From positions 4,113,001-4,177,000 of the forward strand of contig NZ_JAAMNH020000001.1 of NCBI RefSeq assembly GCF_011065935.2: 64,000 nucleotides of DNA, written 5' to 3'. The translations under genes and the position numbers were made by a program. This DNA comes from Clostridium estertheticum. Lineage in GTDB: Bacteria > Bacillota > Clostridia > Clostridiales > Clostridiaceae. Below the pieces are notes generated by a model that was given only the letters and a program-made list of their open reading frames with translations, was not told where the DNA came from and did no database searches. Positions 44,247-53,227 of the stretch are shown piece after piece. Positions within the stretch are counted from its first letter, which is position 1. The number at the start of each line of letters is the position of its first letter.

Positions 44247-44331
44247 GTTATCATCTCCCTGCTATTAGAATATGAGAAATAAAAGCCTCTTATTTAGTCT
44301 GTTAGATCTAAATGCCAGGCTTAATAATTTA

Positions 44332-44688
44332 CTATATTAATTGTTCCATTAAAAATGTTAATCCTATTATAATTATGGCCGCTATAATAACTTGAACTCC
44401 ACCTTTACTAAAAACTACCATATTGCCTTGAAGCATCCTTTCACTGTATGGTTTTTTATATCCTGTAAACATATTGGGATTTTGAAAATTACTTATAACT
44501 GCCCTTTCACTTGGAACAAATGCAGCTACACCCATAATAACAAATAATATTCCCATTATCTTCATACATTTAAAGAAATTTGCTCCATCAGAGTAAGCTA
44601 AAAGTGCAGATAGGGATAATGATATACTCAAAAGTATTAATATCTTAATTCCAATAAATTTTGCAATTTCTTTTATAACCTTATCCAT
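44332..44688 (-). CDS. 118-aa membrane protein, unknown
   Basis: Helices at residues ~15-32, ~43-60 and ~95-113 flank a cytoplasmic segment (RAVISNFQNPNMFTGYKKPY). Family not recognised. It lies 42 bp after the DUF6054 gene on the same strand, perhaps co-transcribed. Confidence 0.65.
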   Translation of the reverse strand: MDKVIKEIAKFIGIKILILLSISLSLSALLAYSDGANFFKCMKIMGILFVIMGVAAFVPSERAVISNFQNPNMFTGYKKPYSERMLQGNMVVFSKGGVQVIIAAIIIIGLTFLMEQLI

Positions 44689-44729
44689 ATTTTATTCCCC
44701 CTCTATATTATAATTACTAGTTAAAAAAA

Positions 44730-45068
44730 TCAATCTATTTCCTCGGTAATATAACCCTTTAATATTCTTCTAATGCTGTCAGCAAAACTATCAGCTGCAC
44801 CCCAGTCAAAATTAAAAAGCATTCCTTGAGAACTACCAGTAGCAATGGACTTTACTATAGTTTTTCCATTAAAATTGTTCACTAGTACTACTAAAGCAGC
44901 CCTGTTCCCTGCTCTCATATAATATTTTTCAAATATTAAGGTTCCATTGTATTTGCCATCTCCTATGTCATGAAACTCTTCATAAACTAAGTCACTATTT
45001 TCTTCGCTTTTAACCATAGTCATTACCTGAGATGGAAGCAAACTTACAATAAAACTACATTTACTCAT
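44730..45068 (-). CDS. DUF6054-type soluble protein
   Basis: About 112 aa from ATG 45068 with GGAGGGG upstream. The layout and segments (ALVVLVNNFNGKTIVKSIAT, GSSQGMLFNFDWGAADSFAD) fit the DUF6054 family of clostridia, function unknown. It is followed by the 118-aa membrane protein gene. Confidence 0.7.
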   Translation of the reverse strand: MSKCSFIVSLLPSQVMTMVKSEENSDLVYEEFHDIGDGKYNGTLIFEKYYMRAGNRAALVVLVNNFNGKTIVKSIATGSSQGMLFNFDWGAADSFADSIRRILKGYITEEID

Positions 45069-45131
45069 CAAATCCCCTCCTATTTATAACCATGTTATTT
45101 AATATTATTCTTATATAATAAATATTACCAC

Positions 45132-45185
45132 TAAACCTAATATAACTCCATATCTCTTTAAAAAAATAAAGGCTAGGCAACGATG
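45132..45185 (-). terminator. Possible terminator between the CZB remnant and the DUF6054 gene
   Basis: On the minus strand, GGGTTTTCCC sits inside a longer AAAGG/CCTTT arm that runs into a T-tract (complement of about 45159-45166). The structure is imperfect. Confidence 0.35.
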
Positions 45186-45249
45186 AAGGGAAAACCCTGC
45201 ACTAATTACTCAACCTTTACTAAACTTTATTATCTGTTTTTATTTATTA

Positions 45250-45396
45250 TTAAGTTAATGCCTTTTTTATTTTATCCAGTATAGCAAATACCTTTACTGA
45301 ACACATATCCATTTTTTCGAGACCTTCCTCTGCTGCCATTATATCATTTTTTTGGTATGCAAGAACGGCTTCCTTTGCCACTTCATGTAGCTTCAT
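45250..45396 (-). pseudogene. C-terminal CZB (zinc chemoreceptor) fragment
   Basis: 48 codons: MKLHEVAKEAVLAYQKND, then IMAAEEGLEKMDMCSVKVFA and a final helix. This is the end of a chemoreceptor zinc-binding domain (the H-x-x-A...A-Y...AEE...M-x-x-x-S-x-KVF pattern). There is no ribosome site and no upstream receptor in frame. An IS1595 element is inserted 2 bp before its first codon. Without the IS it would follow the chemoreceptor gene now at 47189-49183. Confidence 0.6.
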
Positions 45397-45398
45397 AT

Positions 45399-45406
45399 TT
45401 ACTTTA
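45399..45406. repeat. Target-site duplication, left copy
   Basis: TTACTTTA here and again at 47161-47168, directly flanking the IS ends. The 8-bp size is typical of IS1595. Confidence 0.88.
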
Positions 45407-45439
45407 GGCTATGTTTAATAACAGTGTTGATAATATGAC

Positions 45440-45480
45440 AATTTTTAAGGGAAGCCAAAAATGGCTTCCCTTAATTCACA
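45440..45480 (-). terminator. Hairpin after the cargo gene
   Basis: AAGGGAAGCCA/TGGCTTCCCTT arms with a 4-base loop, inside the IS just past the BFD-like gene. The T-run is weak. Confidence 0.6.
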
Positions 45481-45520
45481 TTTTATGAAAAATGCGTTGT
45501 AACTTAACTTCTATTTTGCC

Positions 45521-45847
45521 TTATCTACCAAGTTCAATTATATTCGCAATAAGTGACTTACATCTGCCGCAATTTTCTCCTGTACCTGCTCCTGTAGCTT
45601 CGCTAACCTTTTCTACAGTATCAGCACCATTTTTAACGGAATCAATCACAGTTTTAAGTGAAATTTTCTTGCAACCACAAACAGAAGAAAGGATTTGCGC
45701 AAGCTCACTTTTGCATCCTTCGCAAGTAGTGCAAACCCCTGTCTTTTTAACTAATTCTTCTACTGTTCTTGTACCTTCACACATTGCCTTTCTAATTGTT
45801 GAGTAATCAACACTATTTGTAATACAAATCATTCGGTTTCCTGCCAT
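45521..45847 (-). CDS. Tandem BFD-like [2Fe-2S] protein, IS cargo
   Basis: 108 aa with AAAGGAG before the ATG. Two BFD-like repeats: MICITNSVDYSTIRKAMCEG ... TGVCTTCEGCKSELAQIL, and CGCKKISLKTVIDSVKNGAD ... ENCGRCKSLIANII. Each has the Fer2_BFD helix-turn-helix with C-x2-C at its end. The second has the full C-x-C plus C-x2-C set, while the first lacks one N-terminal Cys (CIT). The family (bacterioferritin-associated ferredoxin, NirB/CopZ modules) transfers electrons or iron. It lies inside the IS boundaries, so it travels with the element. Confidence 0.8.
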   Translation of the reverse strand: MAGNRMICITNSVDYSTIRKAMCEGTRTVEELVKKTGVCTTCEGCKSELAQILSSVCGCKKISLKTVIDSVKNGADTVEKVSEATGAGTGENCGRCKSLIANIIELGR

Positions 45848-46021
45848 TTTAAATACGCTCCTTTAATCTTGAATATTTTAAAATAATGGTTTGTGAGAAT
45901 GCTTTTTCATTCCATTGTAAATTATAACACTCTTTAATAAAATTGCACCGTAATATTTTACTATTGTGTCCGTATTTAATTATACAACATAGTAATGTAA
46001 TTATTCGAATATTTAACAAAA

Positions 46022-47072
46022 TTAAATATAAATTGCTTCCCTGATTTTAAAGTCTTTTAACTTTGTATCAGAATGAGATGTATGCGACTGGACTAATAAA
46101 TGTTTGGTTTTTACAGTATCCTTCTCTGTATTAAAAAATTGTAACCATTTAAACATGTAGTTAGCAAGGTATTTTGTGGCTACGCTGTGAAAACTATACA
46201 TCCATTCTTTTAGTTTACTATGAAAAGCATTTATGTGCTGTATATGGTAAATGCCTTCCTTATGCTTCCCACGTTTAATTTGTTGTAGTTCAACATCTGA
46301 ATTTTGTGCAAATCTAATATAACTCTTGTGTGAATCAGTACAAAGGATAGATTCATCCTCAATCCTGCCTGTGAAGAGCCTTTCTAAATCTGTATGTTTC
46401 ATTCTACCTTTACATATTAGTTCAGTCATAATATTTCCTACTCTATCAATGGCACATAGTAGATCTGTTCCTTTGATATACCTCTTTTTCTCTTTTCATC
46501 CTTACTGCTCCTACTGCCTTTAACCCCACGTTTATGAGGTTCTCGTGGCATTATAAAAGTAGTGCTTTTCTTATGATTTCCTTTAAAGGATTCTCTGAAA
46601 AATGCCTCGTCAACTTCTATAACTCCACCAACATTTCCAATACCCATATACACTCTGATAGCGTCTAAAAACTTATGCCTCCAATAAAAAGATGTAGGCA
46701 CACTAATCTCGACTATCTCGGCACATTTTCTTATGGAATAACTATTTATCATACATTTAGAATATAATATCCACTTTTTAATATCTTTCTTACTGTTGTA
46801 ACGGGGTGAACGTGTAAGGTCAGTAAAGGTCTTTCGGCAGGACTTACAGATATATCTTTGTTTGCCATTGAACTTGCCATTTCTTGATACTTCCTCATGC
46901 CACAGTGGGGGCAGACTTTTCCCTTGGAGAATCGGTTCTCTTTAACCTCGTTAGTAACTACGGTAGTAAAAGAACCTAATACAATAACTTCTTCAAGATA
47001 ATTTAATATTTCTTCCTGTCCTGTTGTTCCTAAAGCCTCTATATCTTTCTTCACTGACGCTACACTTGGCAT
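46022..47072 (-). pseudogene. IS1595 transposase with two frameshifts
   Basis: Translation starts at ATG 47072 (MPSVASVKKDIEALG) after GGAGG. The N-terminal zinc ribbon CPHCG is followed near 46898-46902 by loss of one base; the other frame then reads EEVSRNGKFNGKQRYICKSC RKTF as expected. A second shift lies near 46440, where the frame with LLCAIDRVGN takes over. Catalytic elements remain recognisable: VIEVDEAFF, LCTDSHKSY and HINAFHSKLKEWM. No single frame is intact, so the element cannot move by its own transposase unless frames are joined. Confidence 0.85.
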
Positions 47073-47160
47073 AATAAGACCTCCGTAATCCTTCATATAG
47101 TCTTATTACACCCAAATATTCAGAAAATATCAATTTTCAACATTTTTCTTAAACATAGCC

Positions 47161-47168
47161 TTACTTTA
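47161..47168. repeat. Target-site duplication, right copy
   Basis: TTACTTTA, matching 45399-45406. Confidence 0.88.
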
Positions 47169-47188
47169 ATATTAATATTGCTTATAAT

Positions 47189-49183
47189 TTAAATTTTGAA
47201 CTTGCTTACTTCATCAATCATTTCATTGGTCATACTGCTAAGTATTTGTGCTGCTGCTGCCACTTCTTGGGTAGCCGCGGTCATTTCCTCTGATGATGCT
47301 GCAATTTCCTCTGAAGAAGCTGAAACTTCAAGTGAAACTGCTGATACACCATCCACGCTACTCAAAATATTGTTTTTATCCCTATCTATGTCTTCAGCAG
47401 AAATTTTTACAGTTTCTATTTTAGGAATTACTTCATTCACTGATTCTATAATTTTTCTAAAAGATGTTATTGAACTGTTTATAATATTAACTTGGTTTAT
47501 AAGTTCATCATCCATTTCCACAGAGTCTTGAACTATGACATCAGTATTTTTAGATATTACATTAATTAATTTACTAATACTCTCAGATGATAGCTTTGAT
47601 TGTTCAGCAAGTTTTCTTATTTCATCTGCTACCACAGAAAATCCTCGTCCTGATTCCCCTGCTCTAGCTGCTTCTATAGCAGCATTCAGTGCTAATAAAT
47701 TTGTTTGACCAGCAATATTATTTATTATATTAGTAATTTCATTTATTTCATTTATGTCTTTTGCAAGTCCAGTAATTTTACCGTTAAAGGTCTTGAATGA
47801 ATCACTAACCTTTGTTACAGATTGATTTAATTTATTCATTTCACTGCTACTCTCATTTGCCATTGAACTGATTTCTCTAGAATTTGAATCTACAATCTTA
47901 ATTTCACTAACCATCCCAGATAATTTATTGCTGAAATTATCAAGAATTTCTGTTACATTTATTAAATCCTCAGACTGTGTGCCTGTTCCTTCTGCAATTT
48001 GATTTATTGCTTCAGCCACATTTTGTGATGAGCTAGATATCTCTTCTGCAACTGAAGATAGATTCTCTGATTGCATATTAATATTTGAAGAATTATCTTT
48101 TATTCGATTAATCATTTGTCTTAGGGAATGTTGCATTGTTTGCATTGAACTTGTCATATCTCCAACTTCGTCCTTTAATGCTAAATACTTAGGAGAAACC
48201 TCTTCATTTAAAATACCCGTTGCTAATAAATCCAAATGCTTTGAAGTTGATTTTATGCCTTTAGATATATTATTAGCAATCATATAAACTATTCCAAGTC
48301 CAATTAATAAAAATAATATGGATGATACCATAACAGAAATTTTTAGACTATCCAGTTCTGATAACACCTCTGTCTTTGCTATTACAACTGCTAGTGACCA
48401 CTGGGTTCCTTTAACTGGTGCATATCCTACATATTTGTCTATTCCGTCATACTTAAAATGATCTATTCCAGTTTCTCCCAAGACCATCTTCTTTTCAATA
48501 TTTGCTAAAGATTGTAGCTTAACATCTTTTTTTGCCTCTTCAATAGGATTATACATTTTCATCACTAAATCTTTATTGCTATGTGCGATGGTTGCTCCAT
48601 CTTTTCTTATCATGAATGCATTACCTGTTTCGCCAAATTTAACTTGATTAGTTAAATCGCTTAGTTTATTTCCGTCCCTTGTTGCAATTAATACCCCTAC
48701 AACTTCATTATTATTTTTAATTGGCACTGCATATACCACTACTACGGACCCATCTGCTTTGCTTACTAATGGATCTGATACATTATTTTTACCAGACAAC
48801 GCATTTTGAAAATATGGTCTTTCCTTAACATTAACACTTTTTCCAACGGTATATTTTACATCACCATTTTTATCTGCAATACCCATCTTTATATGTCCAC
48901 TTCTTTTAACTTCTTCTAAAAGTATGGTCATTTTATTTTCCCACAAGTTTTTAGTATCTTTTATTTCATTACTTGCTGCTATAACCTCTAGTGAACTCAG
49001 CTGTCCTTCAACTATCCCTTGAATATTACTTGCTGATTGCACAGCAATTTTAGGTAGCGTCTTACCTAGATTGGAGGTTAGTGCCTTTGATGAATTCATG
49101 AAAGAAACTGTCCCAAGTCCTATGCATATAACCCCTATTAATAATCCTAAAAAAACTATTAATTTTGCTTTAATACTTTTCAT
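47189..49183 (-). CDS. Methyl-accepting chemotaxis protein with dCache domain
   Basis: 664 aa. TM1 residues ~7-27, extracellular double-Cache domain ~35-275 (GVLIATRDGNKLSDLTNQVK, WSLAVVIAKTEVLSEL), TM2 ~282-304, HAMP ~305-358, and the cytoplasmic signalling hairpin with tip INNIAGQTNLLALNAAIEAARAGE. Many such dCache receptors sense amino acids or carboxylates. It lacks a C-terminal CheR pentapeptide. The IS1595 element lies 28 bp past its stop. Confidence 0.94.
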   Translation of the reverse strand: MKSIKAKLIVFLGLLIGVICIGLGTVSFMNSSKALTSNLGKTLPKIAVQSASNIQGIVEGQLSSLEVIAASNEIKDTKNLWENKMTILLEEVKRSGHIKMGIADKNGDVKYTVGKSVNVKERPYFQNALSGKNNVSDPLVSKADGSVVVVYAVPIKNNNEVVGVLIATRDGNKLSDLTNQVKFGETGNAFMIRKDGATIAHSNKDLVMKMYNPIEEAKKDVKLQSLANIEKKMVLGETGIDHFKYDGIDKYVGYAPVKGTQWSLAVVIAKTEVLSELDSLKISVMVSSILFLLIGLGIVYMIANNISKGIKSTSKHLDLLATGILNEEVSPKYLALKDEVGDMTSSMQTMQHSLRQMINRIKDNSSNINMQSENLSSVAEEISSSSQNVAEAINQIAEGTGTQSEDLINVTEILDNFSNKLSGMVSEIKIVDSNSREISSMANESSSEMNKLNQSVTKVSDSFKTFNGKITGLAKDINEINEITNIINNIAGQTNLLALNAAIEAARAGESGRGFSVVADEIRKLAEQSKLSSESISKLINVISKNTDVIVQDSVEMDDELINQVNIINSSITSFRKIIESVNEVIPKIETVKISAEDIDRDKNNILSSVDGVSAVSLEVSASSEEIAASSEEMTAATQEVAAAAQILSSMTNEMIDEVSKFKI

Positions 49184-49216
49184 ATTTTTCCCCCTAGTTA
49201 ATGTGTTTTAATTTAC

Positions 49217-49288
49217 TTACAATGTGCATTTCCTTATTATTTTGCTTAAATATTCCAAGTTAAATGGCTTTGATATAAAATCATCCAT
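49217..49288 (-). pseudogene. Response-regulator receiver C-terminal remnant
   Basis: Short frame MDDFISKPFNLEYLSKIIRK, then CTL and a stop, right before the chemoreceptor gene. The D-(D/Y)-(F/Y)-I-(S/T)-KP-F block is the end of a receiver (REC) domain. No beginning remains. On an overlapping frame, 49281-49401 reads LPDEVLLNSKEFQLGEDVIL, also protein-like. The stretch looks like eroded signalling genes. Confidence 0.5.
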
Positions 49289-49401
49289 TGAATGGCATAA
49301 CGTCATTTACCCATTCACAGGATTGTAAATATGCTTTTAAAATAACATCTTCACCAAGTTGAAATTCTTTTGAATTTAACAGTACTTCATCCGGAAGGCT
49401 G

Positions 49402-49862
49402 TCTTGCTATAAATGTATCCATAAACCCCCCTTCTTAAGCCTTAATAATCTACTAAAATTTAAGCATAAAAAATTTTCTGAAATATCTTAAACTATTTGT
49501 TAAAGACTAATCCAGAAATTATCCCATTGTTTTTTAATTTCTTTTTCACTGATTTTTATATTAAATGCTATCATTCTATAGGTTTAATAGCTTTCAAATG
49601 CATTGTACTCAAATATGCATTCTTCTATACTTTTTTCTCCTTTTAACTTTCAATACACCCCTTTATTAATTTTTTATATATAATATTTCCTTCGTTAATA
49701 AAACAATTATATTTCTCTCTAACTTAGCCTAGTATTGCTTCAGGCGGAAACAAGTGAAATCTACACTTGCTAGTCCATTATAACATTGTTTTTTTTTACA
49801 ATCAATACCATAATAATCTAATTTATTACATTTTTTTCTGTCATTTTTCGACAATTCAAAAA
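49402..49862. other. AT-rich gap with degraded coding traces
   Basis: No intact gene. A short minus-strand frame MIAFNIKISEKEIKKQWDNF near 49500-49575 looks protein-like but is isolated. Nothing else can be assigned. Confidence 0.35.
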
Positions 49863-49896
49863 AAAGATAACATTTTAGACTTAAAATGTTATCTTT
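49863..49896 (-). terminator. Terminator of the metallo-hydrolase gene
   Basis: AAAGATAACATTTTA/TAAAATGTTATCTTT arms (15 bp) with a 4-base loop, followed by a T-run on the minus strand. Confidence 0.88.
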
Positions 49897-49962
49897 ACCC
49901 ACTTTGTGGAGCTAAACATGTATTATCTCCATTTGTTTCTTACAAACGTCATCTTGTGTATG

Positions 49963-50811
49963 TTAAAGTTCAATAGTCATACCATCATATGCAAACCTAA
50001 CATTCTCGTATTCTTTCTCTAAATCACAATAGTCATCATATGATTTTCCCCAATCTTCTTCCAAATGTGTAATAATAACATTTTTAATCCCATATTCTTG
50101 TTTTATATTTATTACTTCATCTAATGTGAATAATTCACTATTTAATGGATTATTATCCTCTAATTTAAATCCATCCTTTAAAATTGTGCCAACAATTGTA
50201 TTACCAATAATAAGACAATCTGCATCTTTGAATATTTCATTTGATGGGAAAGGTTTTACATCACATGGTGCATATATTAATTTCTTTCCTTTTTTCTCAA
50301 AGACAAAAATAGTTACATTGCCTTCTTTACTAACAGGAACAAATGAAATTTTAATATTTCCAATCATAATTTCATCATTAATACTTTCTCGTTTTATAAG
50401 ATTCATTGATTCATAATAATCCAAAATAGAACCATATTTTGTTCTAATAGCATTTATATCATCTAATACATTGGGAAGTGCCATGATTTGGAGTGGATTA
50501 TCACATTTTTTATTTTTTGATAAGCCAAGCCAATCAAGTCTAAGTTGTTCAATAACTCGAATACCTAAAGTATGGTCTGGGTCTAAATGGCTATAAAATA
50601 TATAATCAATTTTCTCTATTTGTGAATTATTTAGAGCATGGGTTATATCTTCTGGTGTGTCAATTAGCAAACCAATATCTTGTAAAATCAAACTACAACC
50701 ACATCTTGCATAAGGATAACCCATATCTCTTGCTTGATTACATACATTACACTTACATAATGGTCTTGGTGTACTAACACAGCCACCCGAACCTATAATA
50801 ATAAATTTCAT
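49963..50811 (-). CDS. PhnP-like metallo-beta-lactamase-fold hydrolase
   Basis: 282 aa. Opens FIIIGSGGCVSTPRPLCKCN with the CKCNVC zinc-type pair near residues 19-24 seen in PhnP-like phosphodiesterases. The metal motif is SHLDPDHTLG (H-x-D-x-D-H), so the second His of the usual HxHxDH is Asp. Later ligands include YAPCDVKPFPSN and NVIITHLEEDWG. The family cleaves cyclic phosphodiesters. No phn genes are nearby, so the physiological substrate is open. Confidence 0.82.
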   Translation of the reverse strand: MKFIIIGSGGCVSTPRPLCKCNVCNQARDMGYPYARCGCSLILQDIGLLIDTPEDITHALNNSQIEKIDYIFYSHLDPDHTLGIRVIEQLRLDWLGLSKNKKCDNPLQIMALPNVLDDINAIRTKYGSILDYYESMNLIKRESINDEIMIGNIKISFVPVSKEGNVTIFVFEKKGKKLIYAPCDVKPFPSNEIFKDADCLIIGNTIVGTILKDGFKLEDNNPLNSELFTLDEVINIKQEYGIKNVIITHLEEDWGKSYDDYCDLEKEYENVRFAYDGMTIEL

Positions 50812-51029
50812 AGCGAACCTCCTAAAGTTAATAGCAGAGTATAATAAGCAATTTCTATCTCTGCTAGTTTTATTTTATAATGTACAAAATAGGATGCGGA
50901 AAAATCTGATGTTAAAAAACTGTCTGGCTCCTAACAAATTCATCTAATTAAAACTAAAACTTATATTAAAATTACCCTACTATTATATATATAAAGTCTT
51001 GATTCAAGAGAACCTCTCTATAATATATC

Positions 51030-51368
51030 CTAATTATCTATTTCAATATGCTCTGATACTCTACATTTAAGTAATTCAATCAATTCTTCATCCATAAATT
51101 GATAATCGTCAGGTATATCTAAACAAATTATGTTCTTATTATTAAGTAAATCACCAAACTTATTTTTAAGCCTTCTAGAATGTTTCTTCTCCATAACAAA
51201 TACTATATCAGCCCATCCAATATGACCGTCTGTGACTTTAATACGGGCATTTGCTTCTGTCCCCGCTGACCTCACATCATACTGATTTATTCCATTAAAT
51301 ATTTTTTCTGCTGTTAGGCTTCGCCATTTGTTCTGACTACATATAAACAATAATTTTATATAAATCAC
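51030..51368 (-). CDS. Small low-molecular-weight tyrosine-phosphatase-like protein
   Basis: 112 aa if GTG 51368 is used. Active-site-like loop CSQNKWRS (C-x5-R) at the N-terminus, SAGTEAN, then WADIVFVMEKKHSRRLKNKF and the general-acid region LDIPDDYQFMD. This is the short subgroup of LMW protein tyrosine phosphatases. The start is odd: GGGAGG is followed 8 bases later by ATA AAA TTA TTG, where ATG would be expected, whereas the GTG overlaps the ribosome site. Confidence 0.85.
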   Translation of the reverse strand: MIYIKLLFICSQNKWRSLTAEKIFNGINQYDVRSAGTEANARIKVTDGHIGWADIVFVMEKKHSRRLKNKFGDLLNNKNIICLDIPDDYQFMDEELIELLKCRVSEHIEIDN

Positions 51369-51438
51369 CTCCCGATATAGTTATTGTAAAACTAAATTGT
51401 ACTTTTAAGTATAGTATATATTACATTCCTATGAATAA

Positions 51439-51624
51439 TTAACTCTCTTTAATTATTGAAATGTTGTAAATTTTCTTATCTCCATGACTCCCCCAAAAGT
51501 TTTTCAACTTTGCCTTATGCTCTTTACACACCTTTAACCCATCTTTTCTATTTTCTTGTTTTATTAACTTAGTTCTCAACCTCTTCCCACCTATTCCACT
51601 CACACTAAATAAGTCAAATTTTAC
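51439..51624 (-). pseudogene. Unidentified coding remnant, ~61 codons
   Basis: Open frame ending in TAA at 51439-51441, preceded by an in-frame TAA and lacking a ribosome site. The sequence looks like real protein (GIGGKRLRTKLIKQENRKDG, LKVCKEHKAKLKNFWGSHGD). Family not recognised. Probably the 3' part of a lost gene. Confidence 0.4.
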
Positions 51625-52080
51625 TTATATTCTAATATTATCAAAACAAGCCCTAATATACAATATATTCGAAAATATGCTTTTATACTTTATTTTAATA
51701 TATAAACTGCTTTCTTTGATTCCTCCTTAACCTTCCATATCCCTATCATTATATATTATTCTTAAATCAGCCCTATAAAAGCAATTAAGAAAAGGTGTTC
51801 GGATCATATGGTCAATCATTATTCTATTAAGTCCTTATTTTCATAACTCTTATTCCTACTATGTACACAATCAATAAAGTTTGGTTTTTCCCATTTACTA
51901 CCTTTTCCCACTCTTTTCTATTCAAATTCTCACATAAATAAATCATAATAAAGTTTGGTTTCTTGAAATAAAGGCAGGAGCAAACTTGCAAGAATGTGGG
52001 TTGTTTTTCGTGTTGGATATCGGGTTAGTTTTCTGTTTTTTTAAGACCTGACAGTTAGGGGTTGTGGCTGCAAAAAAATA
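51625..52080. other. Non-coding gap with a short repeated motif
   Basis: No gene seen. The motif AATAAAGTTTGGTT occurs at about 51873 and 51949, and its complement in part at about 52134-52165. No structure or function can be assigned. Confidence 0.4.
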
Positions 52081-52129
52081 AAGACTGTACAAGCAGTGAA
52101 GGAAAATCTTTCACTGCTTGTACAGTCTT
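52081..52129 (-). terminator. Very strong terminator of the GGGtGRT operon
   Basis: 20-bp perfect arms (AAGACTGTACAAGCAGTGAA and complement), 9-base loop, then TTTATTTTTTT on the minus strand. Confidence 0.93.
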
Positions 52130-52203
52130 GACTAAACTTTATTGTTTTTAACCAAACTTGTTTCATTTCAACTAATGTTTATTGTTTGTGGACACTTAAA
52201 AAT

Positions 52204-53205
52204 TTATTTACTCATTACCTCTTCCACTGCAACCGCAACTGCAACTGAAGCTCCAACCATAGGATTATTTCCCATTCCGATAAGTCCCATCATTTCAACG
52301 TGAGCTGGTACAGATGAAGAACCTGCGAATTGTGCATCTGAATGCATTCTTCCCATAGTATCAGTCATTCCGTATGAAGCAGGGCCTGCTCCCATATTAT
52401 CTGGGTGAAGAGTTCTTCCAGTACCACCACCAGATGCAACTGAGAAGTATTTTTTACCTTGCTCATAGCATTCTTTTTTATAAGTACCAGCAACTGGATG
52501 TTGGAATCTTGTTGGGTTAGTTGAGTTTCCTGTAATTGAAACATCTACTCCCTCAGAATGCATTATTGCAACGCCTTCACGTACGTCATCTGCTCCGTAG
52601 CATCTAACTTTAGCTTTTTCTCCTGTAGAATAAGCTGTTTCTTTAACTATGTCTAATTTACCAGTATAATAGTCAAACTTAGTTTGAACATATGTAAATC
52701 CATTAATTCTTGAAATTATAAAAGCTGCATCTTTTCCAAGACCGTTAAGTATTACTTTTAGTGGCTCTGTCCTTACTTTATTTGCAGCTCTTGCAAGGCC
52801 AATTGCTCCTTCAGCAGCTGCAAAGGATTCATGTCCAGCTAAAAATGCAAAGCATTTAGTTTCTTCGCGAAGTAGCATAGCTGCTAAGTTACCATGACCA
52901 ATTCCAACTTTTCTATCATCAGCAACAGAACCAGGTATACAAAAAGATTGAAGACCTTCGCCTATATATACTGCTGCATCAGCTGCTTTAGTACAGCCAT
53001 TTTTAATTGCTAAAGCTGCCCCTACTACATATGCCCAGCAAGCATTTTCAAATGCTATAGGTTGAATTCCTTTAACTATTCCAAAAACATCGATACCTTT
53101 TTCTTCACAAATTGATTTTGCTTCTTCTAGTGAATTTATTCCATGTTTATTTAGTACAGGTAATATTTGATTTATTCTTCTTTCATAACTTTCAAATAAA
53201 GCCAT
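52204..53205 (-). CDS. GGGtGRT protein
   Basis: 333 aa, named for its conserved block FSVASGGGTGRTLHPDNMGA near residue 255. Other conserved stretches are VGIGHGNLAAMLLREETKCF, FLAGHESFAAAEGAIGLARA and GLIGMGNNPMVGASVAVAVA. Biochemical function is unknown. It is soluble and lacks a Cys cluster. AAGGAGGA precedes the ATG. It always-adjacent partner here is an iron-sulfur scaffold protein 22 bp upstream, which points to an iron-sulfur or redox role. Followed by a very strong terminator. Confidence 0.92.
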   Translation of the reverse strand: MALFESYERRINQILPVLNKHGINSLEEAKSICEEKGIDVFGIVKGIQPIAFENACWAYVVGAALAIKNGCTKAADAAVYIGEGLQSFCIPGSVADDRKVGIGHGNLAAMLLREETKCFAFLAGHESFAAAEGAIGLARAANKVRTEPLKVILNGLGKDAAFIISRINGFTYVQTKFDYYTGKLDIVKETAYSTGEKAKVRCYGADDVREGVAIMHSEGVDVSITGNSTNPTRFQHPVAGTYKKECYEQGKKYFSVASGGGTGRTLHPDNMGAGPASYGMTDTMGRMHSDAQFAGSSSVPAHVEMMGLIGMGNNPMVGASVAVAVAVEEVMSK

Positions 53206-53227
53206 TTAATTATTCCTCCTTCTTGTA

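Larger units (their letters stand above)
45407..47160 (-). mobile_element. IS1595-family element carrying a [2Fe-2S] cargo gene
   Basis: 1754 bp. Terminal inverted repeats both begin GGCTATGTTTAA; 22 of the first 26 bases match between ends. The 8-bp duplication TTACTTTA flanks it. It encodes an ISXO2-like transposase (broken by two frameshifts) and, toward the left end, an intact BFD-like gene on the same strand. Length exceeds a plain IS1595 of about 1 kb because of the cargo. It inserted between a chemoreceptor gene and a CZB fragment. Confidence 0.9.

Noticed and set aside
45492..45806. 104-codon plus-strand frame opposite the BFD-like gene
   Set aside because: The minus-strand frame has the Cys motifs and ribosome site; this is its shadow.
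49767..49976. 69-codon plus-strand frame
   Set aside because: It spans a terminator hairpin, has AT-driven composition and lacks a ribosome site.
51625..52080. Integration site or replication origin suggested by repeated AATAAAGTTTGG
   Set aside because: Only two or three copies, irregular spacing, no integrase or initiator gene.
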